64,000 nt of DNA from Arthrobacter sp. SLBN-112 (lineage in GTDB: Bacteria > Actinomycetota > Actinomycetes > Actinomycetales > Micrococcaceae): positions 1,302,001-1,366,000 of the forward strand of contig NZ_VFMU01000001.1 in assembly GCF_006715225.1 (NCBI RefSeq), written 5' to 3'. How positions within the stretch are numbered: position 1 is the first letter of the stretch; every line of letters starts with the position of its first letter. The notes under the pieces are model-generated. The model saw nothing but the letters and a program-made list of their open reading frames with translations. It made no database searches and was not told the DNA's origin. Made by a program: the position numbers and the translations under genes. This document shows positions 33,268 through 41,875 of this stretch, in pieces.

Positions 33268-35391
33268 ATGGCTAACTTGGAACCGGCGATCCCGGTTGAG
33301 CAACCACAGACCCCTTTCCACGACCTCGATCACTACCTGTCCATCCCGCGGGTAAGCGGCCTGGCGCTGAGCCCGGACGGCTCCCGGCTGGTCACCACTG
33401 TCAGCACCCTGAACGGCAAAGGCACCGAGTTTGCCACTGCGCTGTGGGAGCTTGACCCGGCGGGGCAGAAGCACGCACGGCGCATTACCCGCAGCGCCAA
33501 GGGCGAGGCCGGCGCAGCATTCGCCGCCAACGGCGACGTCTACTTTACGTCGGCGCGTCCGGACCCGGACAGCCCCGATGACGAGCCGGTGAACGCGCTG
33601 TGGCTGCTTCCGGCCGACGGCGGGGAAGCCCGTGTGGTCCTCAGCCGGCCCGGCGGCGTGAGCAAGGTGATGACGGCCAGGGACGCCGATGCAGCGTTCG
33701 TGACGGCCGAGGTCCTGGCAGGGTCAGCAGACGAGGAGGACGACTCCGAACGGCGCAAGGCGCGCAAGGACGGGAAGGTCTCGGCCATCCTGCACAGCGG
33801 ATACCCGGTCCGCTACTGGGATGCGGACCTTGGTCCCGGCCAGCCGAGGATCTTCGCAGTGGAGGAGGGCGAGGACAAGGCGCCCGGCAAGCCGGAAACC
33901 GTTGACGCCACCGCCCCCTTGGTCCTGCGCAACCTCACACCTGACGCCGGGCCGCGGCTGCGCGAAGCGGAGGCGGTGGTCAGTCCCGACGGCAAGACGA
34001 TCTACAGCAGCTACACCAAACCATTGGCCAAAGCGGACAGCCGGTCCATCCTGGTGGCGGTGGATGTGGCATCCGGCGGCCTAAAGGTGCTGCTGGACCA
34101 GGAAGGAATGAGTTACTTCCCGGGCCCCGTCAGCCCGGACGGCCGCACTCTCGTGGTGGTCAGCGAAAGCGACTCCACCCCGCAGCAGGCCCCCGAGATC
34201 AAAATGCATCTGCTGGATGTCTCCGGCGCTGCTGCCGGTGAAGCCGCGGGCCTGCAGCCACTGGCCCACGACTGGGACCGCTGGCCCAAGCCCGCAGGGT
34301 GGCTCCCGGATGGCTCCGCCATCCTCGTCACGGCAGACGACGACGGCGCGTCGCCGGTCTTCCGGGTCAGTGTTCCGTCGGCTGCCGCTGAGGTGGGCGT
34401 CACCCGGGTGACGCAGGACGCCGCGGCCTACTCCGACGTCGTCATTTCCCCTGAGGGCCGAAACGCGTATGCCCTGCGCAGCTCCTATGAATTTCCCGCC
34501 GAAGCCGTACGAATCGACCTGTCCACCGGGGAAACCACCCGCCTGCCTGCCCCGGCAGAACGTCCGGACTGCCCGGGGCGCCTGGAGCGCATCGCCGCCA
34601 CCGCGGCCGACGGATCCCGGGTGCCCGCCTACCTGGCGCTGCCGGAAGGTGCCTCCGCGGACAATCCGGCGCCGCTGCTCCTGTGGATCCACGGCGGGCC
34701 GCTGGGATCCTGGAACGCCTGGACGTGGCGCTGGAACCCCTGGCTTCTGACGGCCCGCGGATATGCGGTGCTGCTGCCGGATCCTGCCTTGTCCACCGGA
34801 TACGGCCAGTCGTACATCCAGCGGGGCTGGGGCTCGTGGGGGAAAGCGCCGTTCACCGATTTGATGGCCGTAACTGATGCGGCGGTGGAGCGGCCGGACG
34901 TCGATGAGTCCCGGACTGCTGCGATGGGCGGTTCCTTTGGTGGCTACATGGCCAACTGGGTGGTAGGCAACACGGACCGGTTCAAGGCGGTGGTCACGCA
35001 CGCCAGCCTGTGGGCCCTTGACCAGTTCGGGCCAACCACGGATGCCTCGCAGTACTGGCTGAAGGAAATGACCGTGGAGATGGCGCTTGAGAACTCGCCA
35101 CACCTGCATGCGGAAAACATCAGCACGCCCATGCTGGTGATCCACGGCGACAAGGACTACCGGGTGCCCATCGGCGAGGGCCTGCGGCTTTGGTACGAAC
35201 TGCTGTCCAAGTCCCGGCTCGCGGCGGACCGGGACGGGCAGACACCCCACCGGTTCCTGTACTTCCCGGATGAAAACCACTGGGTCCTCCAACCGCAGCA
35301 CGCCAAGGTCTGGTACCAGGTGGTGGAGTGGTTCCTGGCAAAGAATGTCCTGGGCAAGGAGACTGACCTGCCGGCTGAACTGGGCCTATAA
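33268..35391 (+). CDS. S9 family peptidase (prolyl oligopeptidase type)
   Basis: A 707-residue serine peptidase with an N-terminal beta-propeller (about residues 20-430; repeated SPDG segments such as LSPDGSRLVTT, VSPDGKTIYSS, SPDGRTLVVVS) and a C-terminal alpha/beta-hydrolase domain. The catalytic Ser is in MGGSFGGYMANW, Asp in VIHGDKDYRVP, His in DENHWVL. No signal peptide, so probably cytoplasmic degradation of short peptides. ATG 33268 is used; there is no strong ribosome site (GGGGGC precedes). Structured repeats flank the gene on both sides. Confidence 0.92.
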   Translation: MANLEPAIPVEQPQTPFHDLDHYLSIPRVSGLALSPDGSRLVTTVSTLNGKGTEFATALWELDPAGQKHARRITRSAKGEAGAAFAANGDVYFTSARPDPDSPDDEPVNALWLLPADGGEARVVLSRPGGVSKVMTARDADAAFVTAEVLAGSADEEDDSERRKARKDGKVSAILHSGYPVRYWDADLGPGQPRIFAVEEGEDKAPGKPETVDATAPLVLRNLTPDAGPRLREAEAVVSPDGKTIYSSYTKPLAKADSRSILVAVDVASGGLKVLLDQEGMSYFPGPVSPDGRTLVVVSESDSTPQQAPEIKMHLLDVSGAAAGEAAGLQPLAHDWDRWPKPAGWLPDGSAILVTADDDGASPVFRVSVPSAAAEVGVTRVTQDAAAYSDVVISPEGRNAYALRSSYEFPAEAVRIDLSTGETTRLPAPAERPDCPGRLERIAATAADGSRVPAYLALPEGASADNPAPLLLWIHGGPLGSWNAWTWRWNPWLLTARGYAVLLPDPALSTGYGQSYIQRGWGSWGKAPFTDLMAVTDAAVERPDVDESRTAAMGGSFGGYMANWVVGNTDRFKAVVTHASLWALDQFGPTTDASQYWLKEMTVEMALENSPHLHAENISTPMLVIHGDKDYRVPIGEGLRLWYELLSKSRLAADRDGQTPHRFLYFPDENHWVLQPQHAKVWYQVVEWFLAKNVLGKETDLPAELGL

Positions 35392-35430
35392 ATTCCCGCT
35401 AACAGGCGCAAGGCATCGCTCGCTGGGGAA

Positions 35431-35514
35431 GACTGCGATGTGAAGGGGGCTGGGGCATTTACGTAGCGTGCGTCTAAGCGAGGAACGAGCGAGCACGCGG
35501 TAAATGCCGCAGTC
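35431..35514 (+). repeat. Covarying GTAG hairpin element, copy B
   Basis: Stem GGCATTTAC/GTAAATGCC (35454-35462 / 35500-35508), internal GTA opposite a single G, inner stem GCGTGC/GCACGC, loop GTCTAAGCGAGGAACGAGCGA in two parts (GTCTAAGCGAGG, AACGAGCGA). An outer stem GACTGCG (35431-35437) / CGCAGTC (35508-35514) closes the element with a one-sided 16-nt bulge. It lies between the S9 peptidase stop and the argA promoter, same strand as both. Confidence 0.75.
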
Positions 35515-35539
35515 ACCGAGCCGAAAGCCCTTCGCCTCG

Positions 35540-35545
35540 TAGGAT
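35540..35545 (+). promoter_or_regulatory. -10 hexamer for leaderless argA transcript
   Basis: TAGGAT fits TANNNT and ends 6 bases before GTG 35552, with no Shine-Dalgarno in between. It lies 25 bases after repeat copy B, so the element could sit at the -35 side of this promoter. Confidence 0.5.
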
Positions 35546-35551
35546 GGCTGT

Positions 35552-36061
35552 GTGACCGACTCCTTCCACATCCGCCCAGCACGCACCAGTGACGTCCCTG
35601 CCATCAAGAAGCTGGTGGCGCCCCTGGCAGAGGAGCGCATCCTGATGGCAAAGGAGACGGTGGCGTACTACGAAAGCCTGCAGGAGTTCCGTATTGCCGA
35701 GTCCAGCGACGGCGAGATGATCGGCTGCGGTGCCCTGCACGTGATGTGGGAGGACCTCGCGGAAATCCGCACCCTGGCATCTTCCGGGGAATGGCGCGGC
35801 AAGGGGGTGGGGCACGTCCTGGTTGAAAGCCTGCTGGAGGAGGCCCGCGCCCTTGGTGTGGCCAGGGTCTTCTGCCTCACGTTCGAGGTGGACTTCTTCA
35901 AGCGCCACGGCTTCGAGGTGATGGCGGACCAGTCGGCAGTGGATCCGGAAGTGTACTCGGAGCTGCTGCGCTCCCATGACGAAGGCGTGGCCGAATTCCT
36001 GGACCTCGCCCGCGTCAAGCCCAACACCCTGGGCAACACCCGGATGATCCGCACCCTCTAA
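35552..36061 (+). CDS. argA: Amino-acid N-acetyltransferase (N-acetylglutamate synthase), GNAT type
   Basis: A 169-residue stand-alone GNAT enzyme closely resembling the short mycobacterial ArgA (Rv2747), which acetylates glutamate for arginine synthesis. Matching segments are [34 protein letters not shown], the acetyl-CoA loop [14 protein letters not shown], and the C-terminal [21 protein letters not shown]. It lacks the amino-acid-kinase domain of E. coli ArgA. The GTG start is supported by the leaderless -10. It is followed by a hairpin and 251 gene-free bases. Confidence 0.88.
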   Translation: MTDSFHIRPARTSDVPAIKKLVAPLAEERILMAKETVAYYESLQEFRIAESSDGEMIGCGALHVMWEDLAEIRTLASSGEWRGKGVGHVLVESLLEEARALGVARVFCLTFEVDFFKRHGFEVMADQSAVDPEVYSELLRSHDEGVAEFLDLARVKPNTLGNTRMIRTL

Positions 36062-36154
36062 GTCCCTGCGCAGGTGCTTTGCGCACTCCCATCTTGGCTT
36101 TACTCGATTTGATGGATAAACTGTTGGCGGCCGATATGTGGGGGGCCTCAGGAA

Positions 36155-36180
36155 AGGGACAGTCATTGGGGGCTGTCCCT
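36155..36180 (+). terminator. Probable terminator downstream of argA
   Basis: AGGGACAG (36155-36162) and CTGTCCCT (36173-36180) form a perfect 8-bp stem with a 10-nt loop, followed by TTGCTGCG. It lies 94 bases after the argA stop. Further on, TCCCGGGA palindromes occur at about 36188 and 36204. Confidence 0.6.
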
Positions 36181-36312
36181 TTGCTGCGTCCCGGGACGGC
36201 GGGTCCCGGGAGTGAGCCGGCAAACCGGGGCGGAAGGAACCTACCGCCACCTGCGATGACGGTAGTAGGGTCGGAAAACACATCCTTCAGGAGCACAGCC
36301 AGGAGCAACGCC

Positions 36313-37314
36313 GTGAAGAAACTCATCAACGATCCAAAATCCGTTGTCCAGGAAGCTGTCCAGGGCTTTGGCCTGGCCCATGCCGGACTGGTCACGGTCA
36401 GTGAAGACCCCATCTACATCACGCGCAAGGACGCGCCCGTGGCAGGCAAGGTGGGTCTGGTCTCCGGCGGCGGAAGCGGGCATGAGCCGCTGCACGCCGG
36501 CTACGTCGGGCAGGGAATGCTCGACGCTGCGGTGCCGGGGGCGGTGTTCACCTCACCGACGCCGGACCAGATCCTTCCCGCCACCCTGGCAGTCAACTCA
36601 GGCGCCGGCGTCGTCCATATCGTCAAGAACTACACCGGCGACGTCCTGAACTTCGAGACAGCCGCGGAACTGGCCGAGGCGGAGGGCGTGAGCGTCCGCA
36701 CCGTCCTGGTCAATGACGACGTCGCGGTGGAGGACTCGCTCTACACGGCCGGCCGCCGCGGGGTGGGCGGCACCGTGCTGGTGGAGAAAATCGCGGGGGC
36801 CGCGGCCGAGCGCGGTGACGACCTGGACGCGGTCGCTGCCATCGGCGAAAGGGTCAACGCCAATGTCAGGACCATGGGCGTGGCCCTGTCCGCCTGCACT
36901 GTTCCGCACGCGGGCACGCCGAGTTTCGACCTGGCCGAGGATGAAATCGAGATCGGCATCGGGATCCACGGCGAGCCGGGCAGGCACCGCATTCCGATGG
37001 AGAGCGCAGACGGCATCACCAACCGCCTGCTGGAACCGGTCCTGGCGGATTTGAAGATCAGCTCCGGGGACAAAGTGCTGCTGTTCGTCAACGGCATGGG
37101 CGGCACCCCGCTGAGCGAGCTGTACATCGTGTACCGGCGGGCCGTGCAGGTGCTCGCCGACGCAGGTGCCTCCGTGGAACGGTCGCTGGTGGGCAACTAC
37201 ATCACGGCGCTGGAGATGCAGGGCTGCTCCATATCGGTCCTCCGGCTCGACGACGAGCTCACCGAACTCTGGGACGCACCGGTCCATACCGCCGCGCTGC
37301 GCTGGGGCGTGTGA
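36313..37314 (+). CDS. dhaK: Dihydroxyacetone kinase subunit DhaK
   Basis: Substrate-binding subunit of the PTS-dependent dihydroxyacetone kinase. It binds Dha through a hemiaminal to a His, seen in [12 protein letters not shown]. Family segments [41 protein letters not shown] and [17 protein letters not shown] are clear. GTG 36313 has AGGAG 7 bases upstream (36301-36305) and gives the family length of 333; a longer frame upstream is not used. Followed by dhaL and dhaM with 4-base overlaps. Confidence 0.95.
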   Translation: MKKLINDPKSVVQEAVQGFGLAHAGLVTVSEDPIYITRKDAPVAGKVGLVSGGGSGHEPLHAGYVGQGMLDAAVPGAVFTSPTPDQILPATLAVNSGAGVVHIVKNYTGDVLNFETAAELAEAEGVSVRTVLVNDDVAVEDSLYTAGRRGVGGTVLVEKIAGAAAERGDDLDAVAAIGERVNANVRTMGVALSACTVPHAGTPSFDLAEDEIEIGIGIHGEPGRHRIPMESADGITNRLLEPVLADLKISSGDKVLLFVNGMGGTPLSELYIVYRRAVQVLADAGASVERSLVGNYITALEMQGCSISVLRLDDELTELWDAPVHTAALRWGV

Positions 37315-37949
37315 CTGTGGTCCTGGACGTCAACTGGGCCGTGAAATGGCTGACCCTTTGCGCGCAGGCCATGGCTGAACACCGTGTCGAACTGATCGAA
37401 CTGGACCGCGCCATCGGGGATTCGGACCACGGCGAGAACATGGACCGCGGCTTCCAGGCCGTCCTGGCGAAGCTCGGTGAAGCCACGCCGGAGACTCCCG
37501 GCGCGGCCCTCAAGATGACCGCCATGACCCTGATGTCCAAAGTGGGCGGTGCCGCTGGGCCGCTCTACGGCACGGCGTTCCTTCGCGCCGCCACTGCCCT
37601 GGGTGATGCCGCTGAAATCGACTCGGCTGCCTGGGCCGGGGCCCTGGCGGCGGCCAGGGACGGGATCGTGGCGCGCGGGAAGGCGGAGCCGGGCGACAAG
37701 ACGATGGTGGATGCGTGGACGCCCGCGGTGGATGCTGCCCGCGCCGTGGCGGACGGCGACGGCACGGACGTCCTGAGTGTCCTGGTGGCAGCCGCGGAGG
37801 CCGCCGAAGCCGGGGCGGTGGCCACTGATCCGCTCATTGCACGGAAAGGCCGGGCCAGCTATCTTGGCGAACGAAGTGCGGGCCACCGGGACCCCGGAGC
37901 TGTCTCCAGCGCGCTGATCCTGCGCGCGGCCGTTGGGGCAGCTGCGTGA
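37311..37949 (+). CDS. dhaL: Dihydroxyacetone kinase subunit DhaL
   Basis: ADP-binding subunit that carries phosphate from DhaM to Dha. The Mg-ADP site is in [17 protein letters not shown], with later [16 protein letters not shown] and [16 protein letters not shown], and the C-terminal [21 protein letters not shown]. 212 residues, standard. GTG 37311 overlaps the dhaK stop (GTGA) and its own end overlaps dhaM the same way, so the three subunits are translationally coupled. Confidence 0.95.
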   Translation: MTVVLDVNWAVKWLTLCAQAMAEHRVELIELDRAIGDSDHGENMDRGFQAVLAKLGEATPETPGAALKMTAMTLMSKVGGAAGPLYGTAFLRAATALGDAAEIDSAAWAGALAAARDGIVARGKAEPGDKTMVDAWTPAVDAARAVADGDGTDVLSVLVAAAEAAEAGAVATDPLIARKGRASYLGERSAGHRDPGAVSSALILRAAVGAAA

Positions 37950-38692
37950 CTGTAAGCATCGTGGTGGTCTCCCACAGCGACAAGATCGCCGACGGCGCCG
38001 TGGAGCTTGCCGCCCAGATGGCACCCGACGTGATGATCCTGGCCGCCGGCGGCACCGATGACGGCAGGATCGGCACCAGCCTGGAGAAGGTTCTTGACGC
38101 CCTTGAACGGGCCGGCGGACAGGCGGGCGGGGAACAGGCCGGCACAAACCAGGGCGCCCCACAGAGCGCCGGTAACGGCACGGTGGTCCTGACTGACCTC
38201 GGATCGGCGGTGATGACGGCTGAATCGGCGCTGGAGTTCCTGGCGAATCCCGCCGGCGTACTCCTCGCCGATGCGCCGCTGGTGGAAGGCCTGGTGGCGG
38301 CTGCGGTGGCCGCTCAGGGCGGAGCTGATGTGCAGGCGGTGCGGGAGGCGGCCGAGGCGGCGGCCGGTCCGCCCCGCCAGCCGGAACCCGCACGCACGAC
38401 AGGAGCGGACGCGGGACCTGTCAGCAGCGCCTCACCCGATTGCACCGGCGACTTTGAGCTGGTCAACCAGGCCGGCATGCACGCCCGTCCTGCCGCGAAG
38501 GTGGCAGGAGGTTTGGCGTCGCTTGATGCCGAGGTCACCATCAACGGGGTGGACGGCGCATCCATGACGGGACTGATGACCCTCGGCGCGGGCAAGGGCA
38601 CCGTGCTGCACGTGGAAGCCTGGGGCGCGGATGCGGAACGTGCCGTGGAGTACGTCGGCGGGCTGGTGCAGGCCGGCTTCGGCGAGCCCTAG
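37946..38692 (+). CDS. dhaM: PTS-dependent dihydroxyacetone kinase phosphotransferase DhaM (EIIA-HPr)
   Basis: A two-domain 248-residue DhaM. The N-terminal EIIA-Dha domain starts VSIVVVSHSDKIADG, with the phospho-His in SHS. After an Ala/Gln/Pro-rich linker of about 45 residues comes an HPr domain: the phospho-His is in NQAGMHARPAAK and the Ser46-like region in GASMTGLMTLGAGKG. Unlike E. coli DhaM, no EI domain is attached, so the general PTS enzyme I is needed. It links glycerol/Dha metabolism to PEP rather than ATP. Confidence 0.93.
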   Translation: MTVSIVVVSHSDKIADGAVELAAQMAPDVMILAAGGTDDGRIGTSLEKVLDALERAGGQAGGEQAGTNQGAPQSAGNGTVVLTDLGSAVMTAESALEFLANPAGVLLADAPLVEGLVAAAVAAQGGADVQAVREAAEAAAGPPRQPEPARTTGADAGPVSSASPDCTGDFELVNQAGMHARPAAKVAGGLASLDAEVTINGVDGASMTGLMTLGAGKGTVLHVEAWGADAERAVEYVGGLVQAGFGEP

Positions 38693-38715
38693 CCCCCGTG
38701 GCAGGTTCCTGCGAA

Positions 38716-38721
38716 TAAGCT
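38716..38721 (+). promoter_or_regulatory. -10 hexamer for the 57-aa protein
   Basis: TAAGCT fits TANNNT and ends 7 bases before ATG 38729; no ribosome-binding site is seen. The same hexamer precedes folE. Confidence 0.4.
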
Positions 38722-38728
38722 CGATGCC

Positions 38729-38902
38729 ATGGAACGGCCGCCTGCAGAGAACTCCCAGGAAATCGAAGTGCTGGACGGCCAGATCTCCGTAGAGGAACTG
38801 CTGGGCGAACTCGGCTTCAACTGGACTGCTGAACCCGTGGGCGGCGGTGCGGAACCCGGATCCACCGGGGGCGAAACCTTCACCCAGCCGGCGCTGTTCT
38901 AG
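38729..38902 (+). CDS. Small acidic protein (57 aa)
   Basis: Frame from ATG 38729 to TAG 38900-38902. It begins MERPPAENSQEIEVLDG and contains the amphipathic ISVEELLGELGFNW, then a Gly/Glu/Thr-rich end. Net charge is strongly negative, no membrane segment. Support comes from a leaderless-type -10 at the right distance and high third-position GC. It lies between dhaM (+) and a convergent lipoprotein gene, 13 bases from the latter's stop. Function unknown. Confidence 0.5.
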   Translation: MERPPAENSQEIEVLDGQISVEELLGELGFNWTAEPVGGGAEPGSTGGETFTQPALF

Positions 38903-38915
38903 TCCACGTCCAAAT

Positions 38916-39416
38916 TCAAGGCCGGGTTTGTTGGTGCAGCCCGCCGTCGTCCAGAATCACGGACGCCGACACGACCCTCCCGCACTGCTCGCCAAAGGGA
39001 TACGTCGCCTGCGGCCTGAACTCCAGGCTGCGGACCGGGAGCGCGGTTCCGTCCGGGGCGGTGGCGGAAACGCTCACGGCCATGGGTGATTCGGTCAGGG
39101 CTTCCAGCATCAGCACGCCAACTTTGGTGCCGTCCGGCGAGGCGGTGGCCGAACAGGCACCCTCCGGGTTGCATCCCGAGTCCAGGGAAGTACTGCCCTG
39201 GCGAAGCTCGACGTCGGCCTCCTTGCAGCTGCCGTCCTGGCAGGCCCGCATGTGCAGCGCCCCCACCTTCGGCGCGTAACCGGCGGTAACGGTTAAGGAG
39301 ACAGCGGTGGCCTGCGCGATAGCCGGGCAGGCGCTGCCGGGGGAACCGCAGGCGGAGGCAAAGACTGACAGGAGTGCCGCCGTCGATAACACCAGGAGCC
39401 GCCCGGGCTTGTGCAT
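38916..39416 (-). CDS. Putative lipoprotein
   Basis: A 166-residue secreted protein with a lipoprotein signal: MHKPGRLLVLSTAALLSVFASAC, lipobox ASAC, modified Cys23. The mature part is small, with Cys pairs (MRACQDGSCKEAD, DSGCNPEGACSA) that could form disulfides, and looks beta-rich. I recognise no named domain. The ATG at 39416 is 6 bases after a TAGCCT hexamer. Confidence 0.7.
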   Translation of the reverse strand: MHKPGRLLVLSTAALLSVFASACGSPGSACPAIAQATAVSLTVTAGYAPKVGALHMRACQDGSCKEADVELRQGSTSLDSGCNPEGACSATASPDGTKVGVLMLEALTESPMAVSVSATAPDGTALPVRSLEFRPQATYPFGEQCGRVVSASVILDDGGLHQQTRP

Positions 39417-39422
39417 GCCTTC

Positions 39423-39428
39423 AGGCTA
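39423..39428 (-). promoter_or_regulatory. -10 hexamer for the lipoprotein gene
   Basis: Minus-strand TAGCCT followed by GAAGGC and the ATG at 39416. The GAAGG is too near the ATG to be a normal ribosome site, so the transcript is probably leaderless, as for radA, which has the same GAAGGC-ATG context. Confidence 0.45.
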
Positions 39429-39494
39429 CGTCGGGTGGGTCCGTATCAGGCTGGGCGGGCGTCAATTGGAGGCAGCATTGTTATGCCCCGCGCC

Positions 39495-39926
39495 TTAACC
39501 CGTCGGGAAAATGCCGATGAACCAGAACAGCGCCAGGGCAAAGACGGCGAAAAACGCGATCAGGCAGCCGACGGCGGTGCGCGGCTCCGAGGAAACCTGG
39601 AGGGATTCGTTGGGGTTCTGCGGGTTGTAGGCCACCTCGATCAGCGACCCCGGCACCGGCTGTTCCACTCCGGAGATCTCGGACTTCCCCATGAACAGGG
39701 TGCCCTGCGGATCGGTGAACTGGTAAGTGGGGTAGTGGCGGAGGTTCCGGTTGGAGCCGCCCACACCGCTGGTCCAGCCGGTGGTGCTGCCGGTGACGGT
39801 CGCCTGGACCTTGGGCCATGCGGCCATCAGCCGTTCCTGGCGCCTGGTCCTGCGGACTGCACGGACCAGCGAAAGAATCACGGCGGCAACGAACAAGGCC
39901 CACACGATGTACAGAATGATTTTCAT
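39495..39926 (-). CDS. DUF3592 membrane protein
   Basis: A 143-residue protein with an N-terminal helix (IILYIVWALFVAAVILSLV) and a C-terminal helix (AVGCLIAFFAVFALALFWFIGIF) around a soluble DUF3592 domain (WPKVQATVTGS, YPTYQFTDPQG, VEVAYNP-like IEVAYNPQNPNESL). DUF3592 proteins are widespread and uncharacterised. ATG 39926 follows GGGGGAAG at good spacing. Not in an obvious operon. Confidence 0.75.
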   Translation of the reverse strand: MKIILYIVWALFVAAVILSLVRAVRRTRRQERLMAAWPKVQATVTGSTTGWTSGVGGSNRNLRHYPTYQFTDPQGTLFMGKSEISGVEQPVPGSLIEVAYNPQNPNESLQVSSEPRTAVGCLIAFFAVFALALFWFIGIFPTG

Positions 39927-39999
39927 GGCTTCCCCCGGTTCCGGTCACCAAGAAGTATGCCACTCCCGGCATGTGCCCTGGCCGGTGCCTTAAGGCGGG

Positions 40000-40920
40000 T
40001 CAGGCGGGGAGCCGGTAGCCGCCGTCGTGCACCTCGGCCAGGCCGTCCGCCAGCAGCCCCGCCAGTGCCCGCTCCAGCTGTTCCGGGGCAGTGTTGAGCC
40101 GGTGCAGCGCGGCCAGGGGCACGCCGATTCCTTCGGGCGCAAAGCCAAGATCAGCGGGCTCGCGCTGGAACATATCCGGCGGCACGGGGGTTTCGGCCAG
40201 GCGCAGCACGGCCAGCACGGCGCCACGGACCTGGCGGTCAGTGCCGTGCCACGCCTGGCCCTTGGGAACGTACGACGGCGGGGGCTCACCTGCAGCGAGC
40301 CAGGCGCAGGAGCCCTGCACCGGGCAGGCAGCGCACTTGGGCGCCCTTGCCGTGCACACCAGCGCCCCCAGTTCCATAACCGCAGCGTTCCAGCGCACGG
40401 AGGTTTCGTCGTCGTCCGGCAACAGGGCGGCGGCCAGCCGCATCTCCGCCGCGGTCAGCGCGGGGGCGGGAAGCGCGACGCCGGAGACCAGGCGGGCGTG
40501 CACCCGCCGGATGTTGGTGTCCACCACAGTTTCGCGGCGGCCATACGCGAAGGCGGCTACCGCCGCGGCCGTGTAGCTGCCCACCCCGGGCAAGGCCAGC
40601 AGTTCCGTGTAGGCATCCGGGACCATGCCGGCGTGGTCCTGGACAATGGCGGTGGCTGCGGCATGCAGCCGGAGGGCGCGCCGGGGGTAGCCCAGCCGTC
40701 CCCACGAACGGACCGCTTCGCCTGCCGGTTCGCCCGCCAGCCCTGCGGGCGTGGGCCAGCGCTTGAGCCATTCGTGCCAGACGGGGAGGACCCGGACCAC
40801 GGGGGTCTGCTGCAGCATGATCTCGCTGACCAGCACGCCCCAGGGGGAGCAGCTGGGTTCGCGCCAGGGCAGGTCGCGGGCGATTCCGGCGAACCAGGAG
40901 TTGATCCGCTGATGGAGCAT
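40000..40920 (-). CDS. mutY: A/G-specific adenine glycosylase
   Basis: Removes A mispaired with 8-oxoguanine. The helix-hairpin-helix and catalytic Asp are in LPGVGSYTAAAVAAFAYG and VVDTNIRRVHAR, the intercalating EIMLQQTPV loop is present, and the 4Fe-4S cluster cysteines follow C-x6-C-x2-C-x5-C in CTARAPKCAACPVQGSC. The 306-residue length lacks most of the MutT-like C-terminal domain, as in other actinobacterial MutY. mutY, disA and radA are neighbours in mycobacteria too; here an IS and one gene separate mutY from disA. Confidence 0.94.
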   Translation of the reverse strand: MLHQRINSWFAGIARDLPWREPSCSPWGVLVSEIMLQQTPVVRVLPVWHEWLKRWPTPAGLAGEPAGEAVRSWGRLGYPRRALRLHAAATAIVQDHAGMVPDAYTELLALPGVGSYTAAAVAAFAYGRRETVVDTNIRRVHARLVSGVALPAPALTAAEMRLAAALLPDDDETSVRWNAAVMELGALVCTARAPKCAACPVQGSCAWLAAGEPPPSYVPKGQAWHGTDRQVRGAVLAVLRLAETPVPPDMFQREPADLGFAPEGIGVPLAALHRLNTAPEQLERALAGLLADGLAEVHDGGYRLPA

Positions 40921-41102
40921 CTCAAGGTCGGCGGGGTCCGGAGGAGTGACCGCGGCGGCGGTGGTGGAGGTTTGAGTGTCGATGCCATATACCTTAGTTG
41001 ATGGGCTCAGGCGGGCTGAAAACCGTGCGCGGCCAGTGCGGTGTGACCAGTGCGATCCGGCCTGTGGCGGCGTGGTGGCAGTGCAGAACCGGCGGCGTTC
41101 CC

Positions 41103-41108
41103 TAGCCT
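41103..41108 (+). promoter_or_regulatory. -10 hexamer for the 236-aa protein
   Basis: TAGCCT fits TANNNT and is followed by AGGAGG and ATG 41115. The AGGAGG touches the ATG, so it cannot serve as a ribosome site in the usual way; leaderless initiation is more likely. Confidence 0.45.
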
Positions 41109-41114
41109 AGGAGG

Positions 41115-41825
41115 ATGGGCAGGCAAGGCGATTCACCAGCACGCGGCACGGCATCCGGTTCCAGCAGCGTCCGGAAGCCCAGCCCTGCTGTCTACCGCCG
41201 ACGTCGCCTGGTTGTCGGTGCGGCGCTGCTGCTGGTGCTTGCGCTTGTGGTCAGCGGTTTCGCCCTGGCCGGCGTCTTCAAGGGCGGTTCGCAGCAGGCG
41301 TCCTCAACGCAGCCTTCTCCAGGCGGCACCGCCGCCCCGTCTGCCTCCACAACTCCGTCTGCTGCCGCCACCCCTTCCGCCTCGGCGTCGGCAACCACGT
41401 CCGCGGCGCCGTCGCCCACTGCCTCTGCCACCCCTTCCTGCAACCAGAACCAGGTGACTGTTTCGGCGTCCATTGACAAGCCCGCTTACGGGCCGGGAGA
41501 AAACCCGATGCTGACACTTAAAGTGACCAATGGCGGCAGCGTCCCCTGCGAAGTCAACATCGGAACCTCGCAAATGGAATTCCTGGTAACCAGCGGCTCC
41601 GACCGGATCTTCTCTTCAAAGGACTGCCAGGCCTCCAGCGAGGACCTGGTGAAGGTGATTGCACCCGGCTCCAGCGAAACCGCGAACTTCCCGTGGAACC
41701 GGAACCGCAGTGCCGAGGGCTGCAAGGCCGTGGCTGCAGCGCCCGGCGGCGGTGGCGCGTACTACATCTTCACCGCCAAGCTGGGTTCACGGGCCAGCCC
41801 CAAGGCCGTCTTCCAGCTGAACTGA
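41115..41825 (+). CDS. Membrane-anchored protein with Ser/Thr/Ala/Pro linker
   Basis: A 236-residue protein with a basic cytoplasmic lead (VYRRRRL), one transmembrane helix (VVGAALLLVLALVVSGFALAGVF), a low-complexity linker of Ala, Ser, Thr and Pro (about residues 57-112) and an extracellular domain of about 120 residues with an immunoglobulin-like start (SIDKPAYGPGENPMLTLKVTNGG) and cysteines that may pair (VPCEVN, KDCQAS, EGCKAV). I do not recognise the family with certainty. It ends 18 bases before the palindrome half interrupted by the IS element. Confidence 0.7.
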   Translation: MGRQGDSPARGTASGSSSVRKPSPAVYRRRRLVVGAALLLVLALVVSGFALAGVFKGGSQQASSTQPSPGGTAAPSASTTPSAAATPSASASATTSAAPSPTASATPSCNQNQVTVSASIDKPAYGPGENPMLTLKVTNGGSVPCEVNIGTSQMEFLVTSGSDRIFSSKDCQASSEDLVKVIAPGSSETANFPWNRNRSAEGCKAVAAAPGGGGAYYIFTAKLGSRASPKAVFQLN

Positions 41826-41842
41826 CCACCCAGCTTCCGTCC

Positions 41843-41865
41843 ATTGCTGAGTAACTGCCGTTTTC
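41843..41865 (+). repeat. Left half of a palindrome split by the IS element
   Basis: ATTGCTGAGTAA followed by CTGCCGTTTTC; the reverse complement of 43154-43176 is the same except at three positions. The two halves would form one convergent-gene hairpin if the IS were removed, with the core AAGTGTCGTTTT shared with 16301-16377. Confidence 0.75.
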
Positions 41866-41875
41866 GGGGCGGCGG

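Noticed and set aside
33021..33355. Short plus-strand frames in the clpC-S9 peptidase gap
   Set aside because: They run through the hairpin elements, have no ribosome site and no coding signature.
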